Below are positions 8,584-17,097 of a stretch of 64,000 nucleotides of DNA, in pieces (position 1 is the first letter of the stretch; every line of letters begins with the position of its first letter). The position numbers were made by a program, and so were the translations under genes. Origin of the DNA: Sphingomonas sp. PP-CE-3A-406 (GTDB taxonomy: Bacteria; Pseudomonadota; Alphaproteobacteria; Sphingomonadales; Sphingomonadaceae); assembly GCF_003688625.1 (NCBI RefSeq), contig NZ_RCWY01000004.1, positions 1 to 64,000 of the forward strand, written 5' to 3'. The notes beneath the pieces are model-generated. The model saw nothing but the letters and a program-made list of their open reading frames with translations. It was not told where the DNA came from and made no database searches.

Positions 8584-11054
8584 AGTTTCACCGTGTTCAG
8601 CCGGAGCGCGTTGAGGACCACGGTAAAGGACGAGAGAGCCATCGCCGCGCCAGCCAGCATCGGCGACAGAAGGATGCCGGACACTGGGTAAAGCACCCCG
8701 GCCGCGACCGGCACACCGATCCCGTTGAACAGGAACGAGAAGAACAGGTTTTGGCGGATGTTTCGCATCGTTGCACGGGCGAGCTTGCGGGCGCGCACGA
8801 TGGCTGAAAGATCGCCGCGCGTGAGCGTCATGCCTGCGCTTTCGATCGCTACGTCTGTTCCCGTGCCCATTGCGAGCCCGACGTCGGCAGCGGCCAGTGC
8901 GGGGGCGTCGTTGATCCCATCACCAGCCATCGCGACCTTGGCACCACCCGCTTTCAGTTCGCCGATGATCCGTGCCTTGTCTTCCGGCCGCAGATCGGCG
9001 CGAACATCGTCCAAACCGCCCACAGCGCGCGCAACCGCGTCGGCCGTTCCCCTGTTGTCGCCCGTCAGCATGATAACACGCAGCCCCTCTGCGCGAAGCG
9101 CTGCAATGGCATCGCCCGCCGAAGCCCGAACGGGATCAGCAACCGCGAGCAAGCCGGCGAGCGCGCCGTCAATAGCGATCAGGATGACGCCGGCCCCTTC
9201 GCTTCGATGACGATCGGCCGCAGCGTCGAGCAGTTTGGGATCGGCGCCGACCCTGTTCATCTGTGCCGCGTTGCCGATCACCACCGAACGGCCGCCTACC
9301 GTGGCACTGACACCCATCCCAGTTTGCGAGACGAAGTCGGCAACCGTGCCGAGTTGTAATCCGCGTTCTTTGGCGGCGACGACGATCGCATGGGCGAGCG
9401 GGTGCTCGGACTGGCCTTCGACCGCAGCGGCGAGCGCAAGCACGTCGTTCTCCGCAACGGTGCCGGTTGCCTCGATCGCGATCAGCGACGGCTTGCCTTC
9501 CGTGAGCGTGCCCGTCTTGTCGATCACCAGCGTGTCGACCTTATCGAGCGCCTGCAGGCTTTCGGCGTTCTTAACCAGCACACCGGCAGTCGCGCCGCGC
9601 CCGGTGCCGACCATGATCGACATAGGCGTAGCAAGCCCGAGCGCGCACGGGCAGGCGATCACCAGCACCGCAATGGCATTGAGGAGAGCATGGCCCATGC
9701 GCGGCTCAGGGCCGAGCAGCGACCACGTGATGAAGGTCACAATCGAGATCAGCACGACAAGCGGCACGAACCATCCTGACACGCGATCAGCAATCGCCTG
9801 GATCGGGGCGCGGCTCCGCTGCGCTTCAGCGACCATGCGGACGATGCGCGCGAGCATCGTGTCCGAACCAACCGCGCGAGCTTCCATGACCAGGCTGCCC
9901 GTCCCGTTGATCGTGCCCCCAGTGACGGCCGCCTCGACCTCCTTGAGTACAGGGGCGGGTTCGCCGGTGAGCATGGATTCGTCGATCGAAGAGCGACCCT
10001 CGACCACCACGCCGTCGACCGGGATCGCCTCGCCCGGGCGGACCCGCAGCCGGTCGCCGGTCGCCACGTCGGCGAGACCGACTTCTTCCTCCGAGCCGTC
10101 AGACCTCAACCGTCGCGCTGTTTTGGGAGCAAGATCCATGAGGGCGCGGATCGCGCGCCCGGTTGCTGCCCTGGCGCGCAATTCGAGCACCTGTCCGAGC
10201 AGCACCAGCGTCACCACGACGCCAGCAGCCTCGTAATAGACGGGGACCATGCCCCCGTGCATCCGGAACGTCGCAGGGAAGATGCCGGGCGCGAGTGTCG
10301 CGACCACGCTGTAGAGGAACGCCGCGCCGACCCCGATCGCGATCAGCGTGAACATATTAAGATGCCAGGTGCGGATCGAGGTCCACCCCCGCTCGAAAAA
10401 CGGCCAGCCCGCCCACAACACGATCGGCGTGGTTAGCGCGAGTTGAACCCACGGCGAGGCCGCAGGACTGACCACATGCAAGCCCGTCATTTCGGCGAAC
10501 ATGGAGACGATCAGCAGCGGGATCGTAAGAGCGCCCGCGACCCATAGCCTGCGCGTGAAATCAACCAGCTCGGGATTGGGGCCGTCGTCGAGAGACGGTT
10601 CTTCCGGTTCGAGGGCCATGCCGCAAATCGGGCACGTCCCCGGCCCCTCCCGCCGTATTTCCGGGTGCATGGGACATGTCCACATCGCACCCGGCGTTGC
10701 CAACGGCTCGGGCTTTGGCTTCACACCGAGGTAGGCATCCGGGTCGGCGACGAACTTGGTCCGACACCCTGCGCTACAAAAATGATAATCGTGCCCGGCA
10801 TGCTCGGCATGGTGCGCTGTCTTTGCCGGATCGACGGTCATGCCGCATACGGGGTCGGTCACTGTGGCCGAGGGTTCGCCGCCCGCTTTCCCGGAGCAGC
10901 AACCTCCCTTGGCAGCTTCCGGCACAGACGAGGCTACGGAGGGCGTGCAGCAGGACGCGGCAGCTTCGCGCTCGACCGCAGCCGGTTTGCCGTCGTGCTT
11001 GTCCGAGCAGCCGCAGCCCCCGGTAGAATGGGTATGGGAATGAGGGTCGTTCAT
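8580..11054 (-). CDS. Cu(I)-type heavy-metal translocating P1B ATPase with YHS and HMBD domains
   Basis: An 824-residue inner-membrane Cu(+)/Ag(+) export ATPase. Instead of CxxC ferredoxin-like domains the N-terminus has a His/Cys-rich start, a YHS domain (DPVCGMTVDP, about residues 75-120) and a heavy-metal-binding domain (WTCPMHPEI then TCPICGMAL, about 130-155). Catalytic parts are TGEP, CPCALGLATP (metal site in TM6), DKTGTLT (phosphorylated Asp), HPLA and GDGINDAPAL. I chose the ATG at 11054 because GGAG lies 7-10 bases upstream. A start 9 codons earlier is open but would lie nearer the promoter and has no better site. It forms an operon with cueR. Confidence 0.93.
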   Translation of the reverse strand: MNDPHSHTHSTGGCGCSDKHDGKPAAVEREAAASCCTPSVASSVPEAAKGGCCSGKAGGEPSATVTDPVCGMTVDPAKTAHHAEHAGHDYHFCSAGCRTKFVADPDAYLGVKPKPEPLATPGAMWTCPMHPEIRREGPGTCPICGMALEPEEPSLDDGPNPELVDFTRRLWVAGALTIPLLIVSMFAEMTGLHVVSPAASPWVQLALTTPIVLWAGWPFFERGWTSIRTWHLNMFTLIAIGVGAAFLYSVVATLAPGIFPATFRMHGGMVPVYYEAAGVVVTLVLLGQVLELRARAATGRAIRALMDLAPKTARRLRSDGSEEEVGLADVATGDRLRVRPGEAIPVDGVVVEGRSSIDESMLTGEPAPVLKEVEAAVTGGTINGTGSLVMEARAVGSDTMLARIVRMVAEAQRSRAPIQAIADRVSGWFVPLVVLISIVTFITWSLLGPEPRMGHALLNAIAVLVIACPCALGLATPMSIMVGTGRGATAGVLVKNAESLQALDKVDTLVIDKTGTLTEGKPSLIAIEATGTVAENDVLALAAAVEGQSEHPLAHAIVVAAKERGLQLGTVADFVSQTGMGVSATVGGRSVVIGNAAQMNRVGADPKLLDAAADRHRSEGAGVILIAIDGALAGLLAVADPVRASAGDAIAALRAEGLRVIMLTGDNRGTADAVARAVGGLDDVRADLRPEDKARIIGELKAGGAKVAMAGDGINDAPALAAADVGLAMGTGTDVAIESAGMTLTRGDLSAIVRARKLARATMRNIRQNLFFSFLFNGIGVPVAAGVLYPVSGILLSPMLAGAAMALSSFTVVLNALRLNTVKL

Positions 11055-11078
11055 AGAGAAACTCCTTCGACCCGAGGG

Positions 11079-11109
11079 CATGTAGGGTCTGACACCGTGT
11101 CAGGGTCAA
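11079..11109 (-). promoter_or_regulatory. CueR-type promoter/operator of the ATPase-cueR operon
   Basis: Reading leftward, a -35 TTGACC (11104-11109) and a -10 TACATG (11079-11084) are 19 bp apart. The spacer contains the perfect palindrome CTGACACCGTGTCAG (11089-11103). The distorted spacing with the dyad inside marks a MerR-family activated promoter. The adjacent operon carries cueR, so this is most simply the CueR box. The transcription start would fall only about 20 bases before the ATG at 11054. Confidence 0.85.
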
Positions 11110-11180
11110 GACCCCCCATTCCGCGACGTACGGTATCTAATACTTTTACGTCGCCGAGCCCGATTGCCCTCGTCTCGATT

Positions 11181-12110
11181 TCACATTGCCGACGCTGGCG
11201 GCTCGAGGGTTCCGAGCCAGGCGACCAGCGCTAGGATCGTGATGGCGCAGGCCGCCTCGACCGCGAGGCTGCGTCGCAGCGTGCCGAGCGCGGCCCGATA
11301 ATCAGCCGCAGCGATCGATCGCTCGAATGCCGGCGTCAGGCGGAAGCGATTAAGCGACGCCAGCCCCAGCATCACGCCAAAGAGCGCGAGCTTGGCGAGA
11401 AGGAGCTGTCCGTAGCGGGTGCTCGGAAGGTTCAGCAGATTGCCGGCGCCGACCAGCAGCCAGCCATTCACCAGGCCCGTCACGACGATCGTGCCGACCA
11501 CGATCGTACCCACCATGCCGAAGCCGTGCAGCGCGCGATGGCTCAGTCTGAGATGGGTAGCGTCGACCCGACTTGGCGCGCGCGCGACGAGCAGCGTCAG
11601 CCCAAGCAGCGCACCGACCCAGGCTCCGGCTGCCAACAGGTGGAGAATATCGGCCACTAGATGCACCCAACCCGTCGCGTTCTCGTCCATTGCCCCATGA
11701 CCCGTCCACGCGAGTGTCGCGAGCGCGATTCCCGCCGCGAGCGCAACCGTGCCGAGTGGAGCGGCACGTCCAGCCGCGATCAGCGCGATGATTGAGGCCA
11801 CCACCAGCGCGACCATGCGTGTCTCCCACGCCGCGCCGGTCGCGGACCCGGTGAGCAGCATCCCGATCGCCTCGCGATCGATCGGCCAAGGCGGCGCGCC
11901 GGCCATGGCCGCGGCAAGCAGCGCGAGGGCGATGGCAGAAAGCAGCAGGCCGAGCAGGCCGCTTCCGACCAGCCAGGGGCGCAAGGTGATCGCGTCCGTC
12001 CGCTCACCGGCCTTGAGACCATAGAGGCTGAAAGCCGAAAGGCCGAACAGCCCGCTCAACGTCACATAGAGCGCGAAGCGGACCGCGATCAGCGGCCAGT
12101 CGGCTTCCAC
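11181..12110 (-). CDS. copD: CopD copper-resistance inner-membrane protein
   Basis: A 309-residue polytopic membrane protein with about eight TMs, from a GTG start. The family-typical HGAMDENATGWVHLVADILHL stretch (about residues 135-160) and GQLLLAKLALFGVMLGLASLNR are visible. CopD proteins work with periplasmic CopC in copper uptake or handling. It begins 1 base after the copC stop, so the two are one operon. Confidence 0.88.
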   Translation of the reverse strand: MEADWPLIAVRFALYVTLSGLFGLSAFSLYGLKAGERTDAITLRPWLVGSGLLGLLLSAIALALLAAAMAGAPPWPIDREAIGMLLTGSATGAAWETRMVALVVASIIALIAAGRAAPLGTVALAAGIALATLAWTGHGAMDENATGWVHLVADILHLLAAGAWVGALLGLTLLVARAPSRVDATHLRLSHRALHGFGMVGTIVVGTIVVTGLVNGWLLVGAGNLLNLPSTRYGQLLLAKLALFGVMLGLASLNRFRLTPAFERSIAAADYRAALGTLRRSLAVEAACAITILALVAWLGTLEPPASAM

Positions 12111-12111
12111 C

Positions 12112-12483
12112 TTACTTCACCGCGAAAGCGAAGTTGCCGGCGACCCGGTGCGTGTCGGTCGAAACCACGTGCCAAGCAACGCTGTACCGGCCAGCGCCGA
12201 GCGGCGACTTGGGCGTGACGACGAGAGTGCGGCCGTCACCGGCTACTCCGACTGCAGCTGCTACCTTCATCGGTTCGTGCGCGCCGCCGCCATGCCCGGT
12301 CATCATCAGATCCGCGCCCGAAAATTTCGGCATCAGCTTCTCACTGAAGCGCAGCTCCACCCGGGCGGGCTTGGCGACGGTCGCGTTCGGTCCCGGAGAT
12401 GCGGACACCAGCTTGGGGTGGGCGTAGGCTGTGCTGGCGAACCCAAGAAGGGCAAGGGCGGCAGGAAGGGCAATGCGACGCAT
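12112..12483 (-). CDS. copC: CopC periplasmic copper-binding protein
   Basis: A 123-residue protein. The signal peptide (MRRIALPAALALLGFASTAY) ends in AHPKLVSASP, so the mature protein begins with the Cu(II)-ligating His. The second His of the Cu(II) site lies in VSTDTHRVAGNF near the C-terminus, and the immunoglobulin-like sandwich pattern RVELRFSEKL is clear. The open frame extends upstream past this Met, but the signal peptide fixes the start. It is transcribed with copD and divergent from the ECF sigma module. Confidence 0.92.
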   Translation of the reverse strand: MRRIALPAALALLGFASTAYAHPKLVSASPGPNATVAKPARVELRFSEKLMPKFSGADLMMTGHGGGAHEPMKVAAAVGVAGDGRTLVVTPKSPLGAGRYSVAWHVVSTDTHRVAGNFAFAVK

Positions 12484-12536
12484 AAGGTTACTCCGATGGA
12501 GAGCTTGTGTCCTTTCTACGCGGCGCGAGCGCCCAC

Positions 12537-12556
12537 CCCTCACGCTTCCATGAGGG
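12537..12556. promoter_or_regulatory. Inverted repeat in the copC / sigma-module divergent region
   Basis: CCCTCA (12537-12542) and TGAGGG (12551-12556) form a perfect 6-bp dyad with an 8-base spacer in the 112-base gap between divergent copC and the anti-sigma-like gene. It could be an operator for one or both promoters. I see no canonical ECF -35/-10 pair that I can assign with confidence. Confidence 0.4.
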
Positions 12557-12595
12557 ATGATGGGCATCGCTGCGTAAGGGAGGTAGAGAGGCAGA

Positions 12596-12880
12596 GTGGA
12601 CAGCATGGACGATCTGGACAGAGCACTGGCGAGGCTGGCGGGCGCGCCCGTTCCGCTTGCCTTGGATGACATCGACAGTCGGGTGCTGGCGCGCATCGGC
12701 GCGCAGCCGGCTGTCGCGCGGCGGGCCGGGCTCGGCATCAGCGTGATGACGGTGGTTGCGCTGGGGATCGGGATGGCCGGTGCGGAGCTGCCGGCGACCG
12801 CCAGCTCCGTCGCCTCGCTTGCGCCACTTGGAGGAGCCTCGCCGCTCGCGCCTTCCGCGTTGCTGATCGGCGAACCATGA
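12596..12880 (+). CDS. CnrY-like membrane anti-sigma factor (predicted)
   Basis: A 94-residue protein with a cytosolic N-terminal half (DDLDRALARLAGAPVPLALDD), one TM (about residues 47-63, ISVMTVVALGIGMAGAEL) and a short periplasmic tail. Size, topology and gene order (this, then a Spy/CnrX-like sensor, then an ECF sigma factor, all overlapping) match CnrY of the CnrYXH cobalt/nickel system, where CnrY holds CnrH at the membrane. Sequence similarity is not strong by eye, so the assignment is mainly from context. The GTG at 12596 has AGAGG at a good distance; ATG 12605 is an alternative. Confidence 0.65.
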   Translation: MDSMDDLDRALARLAGAPVPLALDDIDSRVLARIGAQPAVARRAGLGISVMTVVALGIGMAGAELPATASSVASLAPLGGASPLAPSALLIGEP

Positions 12881-13317
12881 CATCGACCACTCGCGTTGTC
12901 CTGTGCGTCGTGCTTGCCTTCTTGGCGGCGATCGGAGGCGTATTCGTCGGACGTGCGTTGTTGCCCCATCCCAAGCAGCCCGGTGCGGCGCTGCACGAGG
13001 TGCTGCATCACAAGCTTGCCTTGAATGACGATCAGCAGGCGAAGTTGAAGGTTCTGGAAGACAGGTTCGCGGTGCAGCGCCGTGCCCTCGAACTGGAATT
13101 GCGCGCCACCAATGCTCGGCTCGCCGAGGCGATCGAGTCTGAGCACGGCAACGGTCCCCGCGTCGCCGCTGCGGTCGACCAGAGCCACGCCGCGATGGGC
13201 GAGCTCCAGAAGGCGACGCTCGCGCACATTTTCGCGATGCGGCAGCTCCTGCGTGCCGATCAGACTCCTCAATTCGACGCCGCAGTGGTGAAGGCGCTCA
13301 CCGACGGCCAGGGGTGA
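12877..13317 (+). CDS. CnrX-like periplasmic metal sensor
   Basis: A 146-residue protein with an N-terminal membrane anchor (VVLCVVLAFLAAIGGVFVG) and an all-helical periplasmic domain of the CnrX/ZraP/Spy type. HEVLHHKLALNDDQQAKL gives the conserved His/Glu cluster at the start of the first helix, and several Met/His residues lie near the C-terminus (HAAMGEL, HIFAMRQLL). In the Cnr and Ncc systems this protein binds Ni/Co/Cu and signals through the anti-sigma factor. It overlaps the upstream gene by 4 bases and the sigma gene by 4. Confidence 0.78.
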   Translation: MTSTTRVVLCVVLAFLAAIGGVFVGRALLPHPKQPGAALHEVLHHKLALNDDQQAKLKVLEDRFAVQRRALELELRATNARLAEAIESEHGNGPRVAAAVDQSHAAMGELQKATLAHIFAMRQLLRADQTPQFDAAVVKALTDGQG

Positions 13318-13907
13318 GTCTCGACTGGACTTCGCTGACCGATGGCGAGCTGGCGACACTGAGCATCGCCGGTCGACAAGCAGCTTTTGCCGAAATCATG
13401 CGGCGCTATCGCCAACCGGTCTTCCGGCTCGCCCGCGCCTGCACTGGCGAGCCGGACGAGGCACTCGATCTAGTGCAGGAGACGTTCGTCGCGGCTCACC
13501 AGGCCCTGTCGCGCTACGATGCGCAGCGGTCGATGAAAGCATGGCTGTCGACGATCGCGATCAACAAGTGCCGCGATTGGGGGAGAAAGCGGACCGTCCG
13601 CCGTTTCTTCTCCTTCGCTATCTCCGAGGATGGTCAGGCTGACGCGGTAATTGATGACGGTCCCGCAACAGATACCACCGTGGCCGATCGGCAGGAACTG
13701 GACCGGGTAACGCGCGCGATCGCGACCCTGCCAATGAACCTCAAGGAGGTGCTCGTGCTTCGGACGATCGAGGGCTTGAGCCAGGCCGAGACGGCAGAGG
13801 TGCTGGGCGTCAGCCAGAAAGCGATCGAGACCCGCCTGTATCGCGCTCGCGCTCGCCTGATCGAAAAGTTGAACGTGGCTCAAGGGGTAAGCTCCCGGCT
13901 CGCGTAG
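13314..13907 (+). CDS. ECF-type RNA polymerase sigma factor, CnrH-like
   Basis: A 197-residue sigma-70-family factor from a GTG start overlapping the sensor stop (GTGA). Region 2 spans about residues 25-90 (RYRQPVFRLARACTGEPDEA, then QETFVAAHQAL) and region 4 about 130-185 (PMNLKEVLVLRTIEGLSQAE, then VSQKAIETRLYRARARL). It lies 44 bases upstream of copA and is co-oriented with the whole cop/cus series, so it probably controls those genes and itself in response to periplasmic metal. Confidence 0.9.
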   Translation: MSLDWTSLTDGELATLSIAGRQAAFAEIMRRYRQPVFRLARACTGEPDEALDLVQETFVAAHQALSRYDAQRSMKAWLSTIAINKCRDWGRKRTVRRFFSFAISEDGQADAVIDDGPATDTTVADRQELDRVTRAIATLPMNLKEVLVLRTIEGLSQAETAEVLGVSQKAIETRLYRARARLIEKLNVAQGVSSRLA

Positions 13908-13951
13908 AAGAATAAGACGGGCCGGTAGCGGTCCAACCCCAAGGAGCCACC

Positions 13952-15886
13952 ATGTCGCGCGTTCTCGACCGCCGCCAGTTACTGCGCGGTGCCACTCTTG
14001 CCGGAGGAGGCGTCGCCCTGTCGGCGTACATGCCGGCTTGGGCGCAGCCCGTTTCCGCGGGCATCGTGAAGCCCCTGCCGACCGTGTCCGGCGAAGACAT
14101 CCGGCTGCGCGTCGCGCATCAGATGATGACGATCGACGGGCAGCAGAGCCACGCCATCGGCATCAACGGCACCGTCCCCGCCCCGCTGATCCGCCTGCGC
14201 GAAGGCCAGACCGTGCGCCTGCATGTCGAGAACGGTCTCGACGAGCAGACCTCGTTGCATTGGCACGGCCTGATTGTGCCGTTCCATATGGACGGCGTGC
14301 CCGGCGTTGCCTTTCCCGGCATCGAAAAGCGTACGACCTTCACCTACGAGTTCCCGATCGTGCAGGCCGGCACCTATTGGTATCACAGCCATTCCGGGTT
14401 GCAGGAGCAGATGGGGCTTTACGGCCCGATCGTGATCGATCCCAAGGGCGCGGATCCGATCCAGTCGGATCGCGAGCACGTCATTGTGCTGTCCGACCAC
14501 AGTCAGCTTCACCCGCACCGCATTTTCATGAAGCTCAAGAAGCAGTCGGGCTATTTCAACCGGCAGCAGCAGACGCTCGCCGGCTTGCTCAAGGGCGAGG
14601 ATCAGCCGCTCAAGGATCGCCTCGACTGGGGTAAGATGCGAATGGACCCGACCGATGTCGCCGACGTGACCGGCTCGACCTATACCTACCTCGTCAATGG
14701 CCATGGGCCAGGGGACAATTGGACCGGGCTGTTCCGGCCCAACGAGCGGGTACGCCTGCGCGTCATCAACGCCTCTGCCATGACTACCTTCAATGTCCGG
14801 ATTCCGGGTCTGAAGCTCACGATCGTTCAAGCCGACGGCATGAACGTGCGCCCCGTCGAGATCGACGAGTTCCAGATCGGCGTTGCCGAGACCTACGACG
14901 TGATCGTCACCCCGACCGACGAGCGCGCCTACACGCTGGTGGGCGAGAGCGTCGATCGCTCCGGGATGGCGCGCGCGACCCTGGCCCCGCGTGAAGGCAT
15001 GGCCGCCGAGGTGCCTCCACTCCGCAAGCGGCCCGTCGCCACTATGAAGGACATGGGGATGGACATGAACATGGACATGTCGGGTGGCGGATCGATGCAG
15101 GGCATGGATCATAGCGCCATGCCTGGGATGGATCATGGATCCATGCCGTCTGCCGGCACGGCCGCTCCCGCGACGGATCACGCGCAGATGGGCCACGGCG
15201 CTGCCGGTGCCGGTGTGGGCGCCATGGTAGGTATGGATCACGGCACCCAAGCCGGGGCTGCGATGCCAGGCATGGCCGGTGCGCCAAGCGCGCACGACGG
15301 CATGGCGATGGGCGGAATGGCCGGCATGGACATGAATATGCGCGACTTCTCCAAAGCCCCCGGCGTGAAGAAGGGGCCGGGCGTCCAGACCATTGCACCG
15401 ATGCCGATGGATCGTACCGGCGACCCCGGGCAGGGCCTGGAGAATGTCGGGCATCGCGTGCTCACCTACCGCGATCTGGTGGCGGTCGATCGTAACCCCG
15501 ATCTACGCGCGCCGTCGCGCGAGGTGCAGATCCACCTGACAGGCAACATGGAGCGCTACATGTGGGCGCTTGACGGCGAGAAGCTGTCCGAGGTGAAAGC
15601 ACCGATACCGTTCCTTGCCGGCGAGCGCGTCCGCGTCACGCTGGTCAACGATACGATGATGGGCCACCCCATTCACCTCCACGGCCACTTCTTCGAGCTG
15701 GTCACGGGCCACGGTGCGTACAGCCCGAGGAAGCACACCGTCATGGTGCAGCCCGGGGGCAAGGTAAGCTGGGACGTAACCGCCAACGAGGGCGATTGGG
15801 CGTTTCACTGCCACATGCTCTACCACATGCACGCGGGCATGATGCAGGTCGTCCAGGTCCGTTCCGCAAAGGGAGAAGCCGCATGA
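13952..15886 (+). CDS. copA: CopA/PcoA-type multicopper oxidase
   Basis: A 644-residue periplasmic copper oxidase. The N-terminal RRQLLRGATLAGGG is a Tat signal. The four copper-ligand motifs are present: HWHG (about residue 91), HSHSG (about 145), GHPIHLHGHFF and FHCHMLYHMHAGMM near the C-terminus. A Met-rich segment (about residues 367-470, repeats of MDHG, MPGM and MGGM) resembles the Cu-binding domain of CopA/PcoA. It oxidises Cu(I) and sequesters copper in the periplasm. It is followed without gap by copB. Confidence 0.95.
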   Translation: MSRVLDRRQLLRGATLAGGGVALSAYMPAWAQPVSAGIVKPLPTVSGEDIRLRVAHQMMTIDGQQSHAIGINGTVPAPLIRLREGQTVRLHVENGLDEQTSLHWHGLIVPFHMDGVPGVAFPGIEKRTTFTYEFPIVQAGTYWYHSHSGLQEQMGLYGPIVIDPKGADPIQSDREHVIVLSDHSQLHPHRIFMKLKKQSGYFNRQQQTLAGLLKGEDQPLKDRLDWGKMRMDPTDVADVTGSTYTYLVNGHGPGDNWTGLFRPNERVRLRVINASAMTTFNVRIPGLKLTIVQADGMNVRPVEIDEFQIGVAETYDVIVTPTDERAYTLVGESVDRSGMARATLAPREGMAAEVPPLRKRPVATMKDMGMDMNMDMSGGGSMQGMDHSAMPGMDHGSMPSAGTAAPATDHAQMGHGAAGAGVGAMVGMDHGTQAGAAMPGMAGAPSAHDGMAMGGMAGMDMNMRDFSKAPGVKKGPGVQTIAPMPMDRTGDPGQGLENVGHRVLTYRDLVAVDRNPDLRAPSREVQIHLTGNMERYMWALDGEKLSEVKAPIPFLAGERVRVTLVNDTMMGHPIHLHGHFFELVTGHGAYSPRKHTVMVQPGGKVSWDVTANEGDWAFHCHMLYHMHAGMMQVVQVRSAKGEAA

Positions 15887-17097
15887 AAGCGCTCCTCCTC
15901 GCCGGAATCGGCGCGTTAATCGTTGCTTCGCCTGTGGCAGCCCAGACGATGGACCATTCGATGATGCCGGGCATGAGCATGCCCGGGATGAAGATGCCGG
16001 CGAAGAAGCCTGCTGCCAAATCCAAGCCCGCTACCAGGAAGGCCCCTCCCAAGAAGGCTTCGTCTCGCAAGGCCCCCACAAAGCGCCCGGTTGCTCCTGC
16101 TGCCGACCCCCATGGAGACCATGCCATGCAGGGCATGGACATGGGCGGTGCGAAGCCGGCCGACCCGCATGCGGGCCATGACATGTCGGGCATGCAGGGC
16201 ATGACCATGAGCCCTACCCCGGCTTCAACCGGGGGCGAGCACGCCGGGCATGACATGTCGGCGATGCCCGGCATGGAGATGGCTCCTGGCCAGTCCATGC
16301 AGCACGACATGGCATCGATGCCGGGGATGGCGGCACCTGTCGGCACGGATCTGAAACCGGGCAATGCTCCCGCGCCTGCTCCTGCCCCGGGGCTCGCCGC
16401 TTCCCGCTACTATGGCGAAGCGGCGATGAGCGAGGCCGACCGCGACCTGCACCGCGAGCATGGCGGGATGACCTACTATCAGGTGCTCTTCAATCTCGCC
16501 GAGTATCAGGCGCGTAAGGGCGGTGACGGTTATCGCTGGGATGGCGAAGCTTGGATCGGGGGAGATATCAATCGGCTTACCCTTAAGAGCGAGGGCGAGG
16601 GCACGTTCGGCAAACCGCTCGAAGCGGCGGAGGTACAGGCACTCTATAGCCGCGCGCTCGACCCCTACTGGAATCTCCAGGCGGGCGTCCGCTACGACTT
16701 CAAGCCGAACCCGTCGCGCACCTACGCCACGGTCGGGATCGAGGGCCTTGCCCCCTACTGGTTCGATGTCGAGGGCGCGTTTTTCCTGTCCGACAAGGGC
16801 GACGTGCTCGGCCGAGCCGAGGCTTGGTACGACGAACGAGTGACACAGTTCTTCGTGCTCCAACCCCGCATTGAAGCCAATTTCGCGGCTCAGGACGTGC
16901 GGCGCGACGGGATCGGCTCGGGGCTCACCGACCTCGAGCTTGGGTTGCGCCTGCGGTACGAAAAATCCCGCGAGTTCGCGCCCTACATCGGCGTGTCATG
17001 GGAGCGGCAGTTTGGTGATACCGCGCGCTTCACAAGGGCTCGGGGCGATGACACCGGCGGGTTCAGCTTTGTCGCTGGCGTGAGGACCTGGTTCTGA
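15883..17097 (+). CDS. copB: CopB/PcoB outer-membrane copper-resistance protein
   Basis: A 404-residue protein. The start is the ATG overlapping the copA stop (ATGA), giving a signal peptide MKALLLAGIGALIVASPVAA. The first 150 residues are a Lys/Pro/Ala linker and Met/His-rich repeats (MPGM, MDMG, GHDMSG). The last 230 residues are the beta-barrel CopB domain (AEYQARKGGDGYRWDGEAWI, ending in GVRTWF with a terminal aromatic as usual for outer-membrane barrels). It works with CopA in periplasmic copper handling. Confidence 0.92.
   Translation: MKALLLAGIGALIVASPVAAQTMDHSMMPGMSMPGMKMPAKKPAAKSKPATRKAPPKKASSRKAPTKRPVAPAADPHGDHAMQGMDMGGAKPADPHAGHDMSGMQGMTMSPTPASTGGEHAGHDMSAMPGMEMAPGQSMQHDMASMPGMAAPVGTDLKPGNAPAPAPAPGLAASRYYGEAAMSEADRDLHREHGGMTYYQVLFNLAEYQARKGGDGYRWDGEAWIGGDINRLTLKSEGEGTFGKPLEAAEVQALYSRALDPYWNLQAGVRYDFKPNPSRTYATVGIEGLAPYWFDVEGAFFLSDKGDVLGRAEAWYDERVTQFFVLQPRIEANFAAQDVRRDGIGSGLTDLELGLRLRYEKSREFAPYIGVSWERQFGDTARFTRARGDDTGGFSFVAGVRTWF

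Noticed and set aside
13979..15454. 491-codon minus-strand open frame opposite copA
   Set aside because: It mirrors the intact multicopper oxidase gene and has His/Gly/Arg-rich nonsense composition.
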